Shown: piece after piece, positions 58,436 through 64,000 of the stretch
Numbering within the stretch: the stretch's first letter is position 1
Layout of the letters: every line of letters starts with the position of its first letter
Assembly (NCBI RefSeq): GCF_001708185.1
Contig: NZ_MDDN01000014.1
Span: 45,443-109,442 of the forward strand
DNA from: Lysinibacillus xylanilyticus
GTDB taxonomy: Bacteria; Bacillota; Bacilli; Bacillales_A; Planococcaceae
Length of the DNA: 64,000 nucleotides
Reading direction: 5' to 3'
The notes under the pieces: model-generated
The model's database searches: none
Told to the model about the DNA's origin: nothing
Seen by the model: the letters and a program-made list of their open reading frames with translations, nothing else
Made by a program: the position numbers and the translations under genes

Positions 58436-60595
58436 TTATTTATCAAGTACTGCATCTAACTGTTCTATTGTCATCGGTTTGTAATAGAAATATCCCTGTC
58501 CGACTGTACAGCCCAGTGTACGTAAAATCTCAACCTGTTCTTTATTTTCAATGCCTTCTGCAACTGAAGTCATTCCTAGATTTAACGCTAATTGAATAAT
58601 AGATTGGACAATAGCGAGCGTCGCAGCATCACTAATAGCATTAATAAAGCTTCGATCTATTTTCAATTCCGAAAATGGTAGTTTTTGTAAATAACTTAAG
58701 GATGAAAAGCCCGTTCCAAAGTCGTCCACCGAAGTTTTAAAGCCGTAGCTCTTTAATTCCTGAATAATCGCAAAAGCTGTTTGAAAATCAACGAGACCAA
58801 TACTTTCAGTTACTTCTAATATAATATATTGCGGATCGATATTATATTTCTGAACTAGCTGTACTGTATCCTGTACAAAATGTTCATAATAAAAATGATC
58901 CGGTGAAATATTCACTGCGACCTTTACTAGTTTTTTTCCTAAACTTTTGCGTTCAGCTAACCATGTAAGAACAAGCTCTAATATTTGAATATCGATTTCT
59001 CGAACCTTCCCTGCACTTTCCGCCACCGGAATGAAAATCGTCGGAGATACAAAGCCCAGTTTCGGTGATATCCAGCGAGCAAGCGCTTCTAGACTTTGAA
59101 TGTCACCTGTCCGCAAATCTACTTTAGGCTGTAAGTTCACAGTGATTTCTTTATTTTTTAATGCTTCTGACAAATGATTCAACACCATCATTTGCTCCTC
59201 AAGCACATCATTTCTTTCTTGCGTGAATATTTCCATATGAGTGCCCGGTTTATTCCCTGCAAAGGATACCGCATTATCTGCAAAGCGTATCGCATCAGCA
59301 ATTTGTATCTCATCATTATAAGAAGCAATTCCAGTCTTCAATGTAATATAAATTTGCTTTTCTCCTATTATAAAAGGCAGACGAATGATCTCTTTTATAC
59401 GCCTTTCATAAGTTAAGAAATCCTCATTGGATGTCGCATTTGAAATGATTAAACTAGTGCTAGTAAATCTAGCAATATATTCGTGATGTTCATGCTTATG
59501 TTCTTCTAGACGTTTCGCAATTTGTCTTAAAAGCTCGTCTCCTGCTTCACGGCCATATAACTCGACAATTTGATGAAACTCACTCGGCTTTACTATTTTG
59601 ATATTGCCATTTTGACCGTATTCTTTCTCTTTTTCTATCTTATTTAAAAAACTATGTCGATTAGGTAACCCCGTTGTAATATCGATATAAGCTAAATCCC
59701 ATATCTTTTTCTGCGTTTTTGCATACGAGTATGCCAATGCAACAAGTGTCCCAATTTTTCGAAACATTTCTTCAAAAAACGCTTGGTCACTATGATGTTG
59801 CTTTAAAAATATCGCAAACAATCCAATTGCTTGCTGTTGTTGATTGTGTATGGGCATAAACCATCCAAATTGCTTTTTAGAAGAACAGGCAAACATTTTA
59901 TGTTCTTTCGGAATATCAATTTCATCCAAGCTTTTAACTAGAATGGATGTCTTCCCTTTCATGACTTCCTTATAAAATCCATTGTTTTCACAACGCTCCA
60001 AAATACCGTTTGTATTATGATCCCCTTTAAAAATTTGCAATTGATTTGTTTCCGTTTTGACAAGAATCATACTTGATATATACGGCATAAAAAATTCATC
60101 TAAGCCTCTGCAAATAATGCTCATTTTTTTATCAAAGGAATTGTCCTTTTCAATCGCTTCATACATTGCTTTCTCAAGGCGCATTAAAAATTCCTTAGTG
60201 TGATAATATGTCACATCCTTCACAAGTACTAATACAAATAATGTTTCATTGTTATTGTTTTGAAACGGAAGTGCTTGTATTTCTGCTAAAAAAGAAGGTT
60301 TATCGAAGCAACTATGGTGCAATTTAGCCTGTACCATAACTCCGCTATGTATTTTTTGTTTAATCATTTCAATAGTTGTCATCTGTTCTTCGTTTGAGAG
60401 CAATGAAAAATAATCGGTATTTATTATTTGCGAACGTGTAGTATTTGTAAGCACACAAAAAGAGTCATTACATTCCAATACGCAATGATTATTTGTTGCA
60501 TCAAAAATTACATACCTTTCCTTAGAATTATTACCTAATCTACGAATTGTATTTAATAGCACTTCATCTTCCATGACCTTCGTACTAGTTACCAT
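58436..60595 (-). CDS. PAS-GAF-degenerate GGDEF-EAL protein, probable c-di-GMP phosphodiesterase
   Basis: Cytosolic 719-aa signalling protein. A PAS-like domain (about 20-130), a GAF-like domain (about 150-290), a GGDEF-fold domain (about 300-460) in which the signature is replaced by TSTSL at about 378-382 (after the conserved YGREAGDELLRQIAKR), and an EAL domain (about 470-719). The EAL catalytic set appears complete: EALARW at 503, VNISPDHFYYEHF, LEVTES, VDDFGTGFSSLSYL, KIDRSFI and EGIENKEQVE. The cyclase should be inactive, so the protein likely cleaves c-di-GMP under control of PAS/GAF ligands. It is an insertion between upp and glyA compared with B. subtilis. Confidence 0.92.
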   Translation of the reverse strand: MVTSTKVMEDEVLLNTIRRLGNNSKERYVIFDATNNHCVLECNDSFCVLTNTTRSQIINTDYFSLLSNEEQMTTIEMIKQKIHSGVMVQAKLHHSCFDKPSFLAEIQALPFQNNNNETLFVLVLVKDVTYYHTKEFLMRLEKAMYEAIEKDNSFDKKMSIICRGLDEFFMPYISSMILVKTETNQLQIFKGDHNTNGILERCENNGFYKEVMKGKTSILVKSLDEIDIPKEHKMFACSSKKQFGWFMPIHNQQQQAIGLFAIFLKQHHSDQAFFEEMFRKIGTLVALAYSYAKTQKKIWDLAYIDITTGLPNRHSFLNKIEKEKEYGQNGNIKIVKPSEFHQIVELYGREAGDELLRQIAKRLEEHKHEHHEYIARFTSTSLIISNATSNEDFLTYERRIKEIIRLPFIIGEKQIYITLKTGIASYNDEIQIADAIRFADNAVSFAGNKPGTHMEIFTQERNDVLEEQMMVLNHLSEALKNKEITVNLQPKVDLRTGDIQSLEALARWISPKLGFVSPTIFIPVAESAGKVREIDIQILELVLTWLAERKSLGKKLVKVAVNISPDHFYYEHFVQDTVQLVQKYNIDPQYIILEVTESIGLVDFQTAFAIIQELKSYGFKTSVDDFGTGFSSLSYLQKLPFSELKIDRSFINAISDAATLAIVQSIIQLALNLGMTSVAEGIENKEQVEILRTLGCTVGQGYFYYKPMTIEQLDAVLDK

Positions 60596-60828
60596 CCAAC
60601 CCCTCCTCCCACTATCACTTCAAACCTCTCTTACATTGTACATAAAAGATTCAATAAATTGTCACTTTCACGAAAATTTCTTCTTTATCAGGACACTAAC
60701 TGTCCTCAATCCACTATAATATATCCTTTTCTACTAAGTTAATGTAAATTAATTTAAAAATAAGAGTAATTTATTTTTATGTTAGCAGAAAAGATGCTTT
60801 TTACAGTTTTAACTCCCTTTCCAAAATA
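60596..60828. other. Intergenic region, no gene seen
   Basis: AT-rich sequence between the EAL-domain gene start and the glyA terminator. It should carry the promoter of the EAL-domain gene; no strong site or riboswitch-like structure was recognised. Confidence 0.4.
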
Positions 60829-60876
60829 AAAAGGCTGTGGTTAAGGTGATATATTACACTTTAACCACAGCCTTTT
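60829..60876 (-). terminator. Terminator of glyA
   Basis: Arms AAAAGGCTGTGGTTAA / TTAACCACAGCCTTTT, perfect 16 bp, with a 16-base loop (itself with a small stem); ends in TTTTT on the minus strand. Confidence 0.92.
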
Positions 60877-60884
60877 ATATTAAA

Positions 60885-62126
60885 TTATGCGTATAATGGA
60901 TGTTTGTCCGTTAATGCTTTGACACGAGCTTTCGCTTCAGCTTTGACTGCTTCATCTTCTGGATTTTTAAGAACTGTTGCAATAATTGCACCAACTTCTT
61001 TCATGTCCTCTTCTTTGAAGCCACGAGATGTGACAGCTGGTGTACCAATGCGGATACCAGAAGTTACGAATGGAGATTCTGTATCGTAAGGAATTGTATT
61101 TTTATTTGTTGTAATACCTACTTCATCAAGTGCGTGTTCTGCCACTTTACCTGTTAAACCAAGAGATTTCACATTAAGAAGTAACAAGTGGTTATCCGTA
61201 CCACCAGATACAATTTCAACACCTTCTGCAATTAATACGTCTGCTAAAGCTTTTGCATTCGCTTTAATTTGTTTTGCATATTCTTTGAATTCTGGTTGTA
61301 ATGTTTCACCGAATGCTACAGCTTTGGCAGCGATCACGTGCATTAATGGTCCACCTTGGATACCTGGGAATACAGATTTATTAAGCTTTTGCTCCCATTC
61401 TTTCGAAGCAAGGATTAAACCACCACGTGGACCACGTAATGTTTTGTGTGTTGTAGAAGTGACAAAATCAGCGTATGGCACCGGTGATTGATGTTCTCCA
61501 GCAGCTACAAGACCTGCAATGTGCGCCATATCCACCATGAAATATGCACCTACTTCATCAGCGATTTCACGGAATTTAGCAAAATCGATTTCACGTGGGT
61601 ATGCAGATGCACCTGCAACAATTAGTTTTGGTTTATGCTCTAATGCTTTTTGGCGTACATCTTCATAATCGATTACTTGTGTATCTTTCGTTACGCCATA
61701 TTCAACGAAATTATAAAGAACACCTGAGAAGTTTACTGGAGATCCATGTGTTAAGTGACCGCCATGAGAAAGATTCATACCAAGAACTGTATCACCTGGT
61801 TCTAAAATTGTGTGATATACAGCCATGTTCGCTTGTGCACCAGAGTGTGGTTGAACGTTCGCGTATTCCGCTCCAAAGATTTCTTTTACACGATCACGTG
61901 CAATATCTTCCACAACATCTACGTGTTCACAACCGCCATAGTAGCGTTTACCTGGATAACCTTCAGCATATTTATTTGTCAAAACAGAACCTTGTGCTTC
62001 CATTACTGCTTCAGATACAAAGTTTTCTGATGCGATTAACTCGATATTTGCTTGTTGACGTTTTTTCTCCGCAAGAATTCCATCTAATACTGCTTTGTCT
62101 TGTACTGCTAATTTTTCGTATGCCAT
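60885..62126 (-). CDS. glyA: Serine hydroxymethyltransferase
   Basis: PLP enzyme that makes glycine and methylene-THF from serine. N-terminal [20 protein letters not shown], the substrate region [13 protein letters not shown], the PLP lysine in [14 protein letters not shown] and the [14 protein letters not shown] motif. 413 aa. Start ATG with AGGAGG upstream. Confidence 0.97.
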   Translation of the reverse strand: MAYEKLAVQDKAVLDGILAEKKRQQANIELIASENFVSEAVMEAQGSVLTNKYAEGYPGKRYYGGCEHVDVVEDIARDRVKEIFGAEYANVQPHSGAQANMAVYHTILEPGDTVLGMNLSHGGHLTHGSPVNFSGVLYNFVEYGVTKDTQVIDYEDVRQKALEHKPKLIVAGASAYPREIDFAKFREIADEVGAYFMVDMAHIAGLVAAGEHQSPVPYADFVTSTTHKTLRGPRGGLILASKEWEQKLNKSVFPGIQGGPLMHVIAAKAVAFGETLQPEFKEYAKQIKANAKALADVLIAEGVEIVSGGTDNHLLLLNVKSLGLTGKVAEHALDEVGITTNKNTIPYDTESPFVTSGIRIGTPAVTSRGFKEEDMKEVGAIIATVLKNPEDEAVKAEAKARVKALTDKHPLYA

Positions 62127-62186
62127 GTTTGAAAAAGCCTCCTAAGTATAATCATTATTTGTATACCACTGATTTCAGAGGTAATT

Positions 62187-62729
62187 TTATTTATATACTG
62201 CACGTTCTCCGCCAATCAGCTTTGGACGTGTTGTTGCAATCGTTACAACTGCCTCTCCTACCATTCGCACAGAAGTACGAACCGGAACAGCTACTGCTTT
62301 TAAATGCATACCTATAAGTGTTTGACCAATGTCAATACCTGCATTTGCTTGCACAGATTCCACAACAACTGGATTTGTAAATTGCGTAAACGCATAAGCA
62401 GACATCGAGCCACCTGCAGTACGAACTGGTACAACTGTTACTGGTTCGTAGCCAAATTGTTCTGCGGTTGTTGCTTCCATTGTAATAGCACGATTAATAT
62501 GCTCACAGCCTTGGAACGCTAGATGCAGCTGATGTTTCTTTGCAAATGCCTGCAATGGCTCAAAAATCGCCTCTCCAATTTCAAGCGCGCCTGCTGTGCC
62601 AATTTTCTGACCAATCACTTCAGATGTCGAGCAGCCTACAACAAAAATAGTATTTGGTCGTAGGGTTACCTGCTCTTCAAATTCACTGAGTAACTGAGTC
62701 AAATGTGTTCGTATTTGTTGTACAACCAC
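62187..62729 (-). CDS. ywlG: YwlG-family protein (UPF0340/TIGR01440)
   Basis: 180 aa soluble protein of unknown function. The family signature is visible: FVVGCSTSEVIGQKIGTAGA-type stretch, HLAFQGCEHINRA, and RTAGGSMSAYAF. Start GTG at 62729 after AAGGGG. Located between rpiB and glyA, exactly as in B. subtilis. Confidence 0.92.
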   Translation of the reverse strand: MVVQQIRTHLTQLLSEFEEQVTLRPNTIFVVGCSTSEVIGQKIGTAGALEIGEAIFEPLQAFAKKHQLHLAFQGCEHINRAITMEATTAEQFGYEPVTVVPVRTAGGSMSAYAFTQFTNPVVVESVQANAGIDIGQTLIGMHLKAVAVPVRTSVRMVGEAVVTIATTRPKLIGGERAVYK

Positions 62730-62821
62730 GATGCTCAGCCCCTTAATTTATTAATATTTATACCCTACATTTAAAAAGTCCACGGAACTTGTTAAATGTG
62801 TACTAGCTTTACTTGCTTTAC

Positions 62822-63259
62822 TTATTGCTCAAGCTCAGCGATTTTTTCAATGCGTCGCGTATGACGACCACCTTCAAAATCTGTTTCAAGCCATACTTTA
62901 GCGATTTCACGTGCAAGGCCTGGCCCAATAACACGCTCACCCATTGCTAAAACATTTGAATCGTTGTGGCAACGCGTTGCTTTTGCACTAAATAAATCAT
63001 GTACTAAAGCACAACGAATCCCCTTAATTTTATTTGCAGCAATGGACATACCAATGCCTGTGCCACAAATTAAAATACCTTTATCAAATTCCCCGCTAGC
63101 AACACCTTCAGTAACTGGTTTTGCATAATCAGGATAGTCTACTGAATCCGCAGATTGTGGACCAAAATCTTCGTAGCTAATATTTAGCTCATCTAACAGT
63201 TGCATAATCTCACGACGTAAATTATTGCCTCCGTGATCAGAAGAAATTGCTATTCTCAC
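62822..63259 (-). CDS. rpiB: Ribose-5-phosphate isomerase B
   Basis: Interconverts ribose-5-phosphate and ribulose-5-phosphate. RpiB/LacAB family motifs: RIAISSDHGGNNLRREIMQL, YEDFGPQSADSVDYPDYA, the catalytic Cys in ILICGTGIGMSIAANK, and ARCHNDSNVLAMGERV-like region. 145 aa. Starts with GTG at 63259 after GAGGGAA. A TATAAT about 22 bases upstream may be its -10. Confidence 0.94.
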   Translation of the reverse strand: MRIAISSDHGGNNLRREIMQLLDELNISYEDFGPQSADSVDYPDYAKPVTEGVASGEFDKGILICGTGIGMSIAANKIKGIRCALVHDLFSAKATRCHNDSNVLAMGERVIGPGLAREIAKVWLETDFEGGRHTRRIEKIAELEQ

Positions 63260-63630
63260 TGGGTTCCCTCATTTCGAAATTATAGTCAACACTAGTGTAC
63301 CACTTCTCCCTCAAGAATAACATGATTTTTCTTGCATTTTTATGCTGATTTCTCCTAAAAGACGAACATTTCTTGTATTTCGATATAAAATCATTCACTT
63401 TTATGTCCATTTATCTGTGGATACTGTGAATATCATGTTGATAAATTCGGATAACAGTATTTTGTTGTAATATTCCATCTTCTGAAGTTTTTTTAGCTTT
63501 TCAATTACAGTGGACATACTATATCAATATTTTTTCTAGGTATTACCAGTGGTTGGTGATAAAAGGCGGCTTTACATCCAATGTTGGGTACGGCACAATA
63601 TAAATCTTCGTCGATTGGATGGTGCAATTC
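63260..63630. other. Intergenic region, no gene seen
   Basis: AT-rich sequence with a probable rpiB promoter near 63280. No reliable reading frame; the long plus-strand frame starting at 63549 depends on the tandem repeat that follows. Confidence 0.4.
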
Positions 63631-64000
63631 GCCGCTTTGTAGCTATCCGTCGTTCGGGCTCTTCTTTCCGTCGCTTCGTTGGCTATCCGTCGCTCGGCTT
63701 CTTCTTTCCGTCGCTTCCTTGGTTCTATCCGTCGTTTGGACTCTTCTTTCCATCGCTTCGTTGGCTATCCGTCGTTTGGACTCTTCTTTCCGTCACTTTG
63801 ACTGTCCTATCCGTCGTTCGGACTCTTCTTTCCGTCACTTCCTTGGCTATCCGTCGTTTGGCTTCTTCTTTCCGTCGCTTCGTCGGTTCTATCCGTTGTT
63901 TGGACTCTTCTTTCCGTCACTTCGTTGGCTATCCGTCGTTTGGACTCTTCTTTCCGTCACTTTGACTGTCCTATCCGTCGTTCGGACTCTTCTTTCCGTC
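63631..64000. repeat. Minisatellite of alternating 40- and 42-base units (runs off the window)
   Basis: About nine copies of a unit built on CTATCCGTCGTTTGGACTC then TTCTTTCCGTCGCTTCGTTGG. Units of 40 bases (starting GGCTATCCGTCG) alternate with units of 42 bases (starting GGTTCTATCCG or TGTCCTATCCG), giving a higher period of about 82 bases. GC-richer than the flanks. The array is cut by the window end. Confidence 0.9.

Noticed and set aside
61595..62317. 240-codon plus-strand frame antisense to glyA
   Set aside because: It lies opposite a certain gene, has no ribosome site and arises from codon bias of glyA.
63549..63965. 138-codon plus-strand frame with repeated SFRRFVGYPS-like segments
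   Set aside because: It translates the 40/42-base minisatellite; there is no ribosome site and the frame changes between units.

Overview
The window reads as a chromosomal segment of a low-GC, flagellated, S-layer-bearing, endospore-forming Bacillales bacterium, most probably Lysinibacillus. The reasons are an S-layer protein with three SLH domains of the L. sphaericus type, the sporulation genes spoIIID, spoIIQ and spoIID, and the Bacillus-like gene order (read on the minus strand) rpiB-ywlG-glyA-upp-atpIBEFHAGDC-ywzB-murA-spoIID-spoIIQ-spoIIID-mbl-flhO-flhP-epuA-fabZ. The genus is inferred from gene content, not from a search. Almost every gene is on the minus strand; only ywqB, ywqA, ywpF and an LtaS-like gene are on the plus strand.

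Layout: 1-0.8 kb, the 5'-truncated edge of a phage tail-type module. 0.8-5.1 kb, pgcA, pgi and gtaB, which link glycolysis to UDP-glucose. 5.1-20.6 kb, a polysaccharide cluster: a phosphoglycosyl transferase, an SDR epimerase, GT2 and GT4 glycosyltransferases, a 1453-residue glycosyltransferase with three catalytic-like domains, a Wzm/Wzt-type ABC exporter, a CapD/FlaA1-type dehydratase, a Wzy/WaaL-type membrane protein and a TPR protein. 20.9-26.7 kb, the S-layer gene with a strong promoter, followed by wecG/tagA-type and wecC-type genes that fit synthesis of the wall polysaccharide bound by SLH domains. 27-30 kb, a NERD protein, a divergent orphan flagellin and an IDEAL-domain protein. 30-38 kb, ywqB-ywqA (SWIM and SNF2), ssbB, ywpF and an LtaS-like gene. 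38.7-48.8 kb, a lipoprotein, a hypothetical gene, fabZ, epuA, flhP, flhO, mbl, spoIIID (behind a short leader ORF), spoIIQ, spoIID, murA and ywzB. 48.9-55.9 kb, the F1Fo ATP synthase operon. 56.4-63.3 kb, mnaA, upp, a PAS-GAF-degenerate GGDEF-EAL protein, glyA, ywlG and rpiB.

How it fits together: much of the window serves the cell envelope. Pgi, PgcA and GtaB provide UDP-glucose; MnaA, the WecC-type dehydrogenase and the WecG/TagA-type transferase provide and use ManNAc or ManNAcA; the central cluster assembles and exports a glycan; MurA, Mbl and the LtaS-like enzyme act on wall growth and polymers; the S-layer protein coats the outside.

The least explained parts are non-coding: four different intergenic tandem-repeat arrays, a pair of dispersed palindromic elements with shared ends (one enlarged by an internal 36-bp array), a three-hairpin element after the giant glycosyltransferase gene, an inverted-repeat element ending in GGGACAAAAC, and several degraded small reading frames. 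No rRNA, tRNA, CRISPR array or intact insertion sequence was seen.
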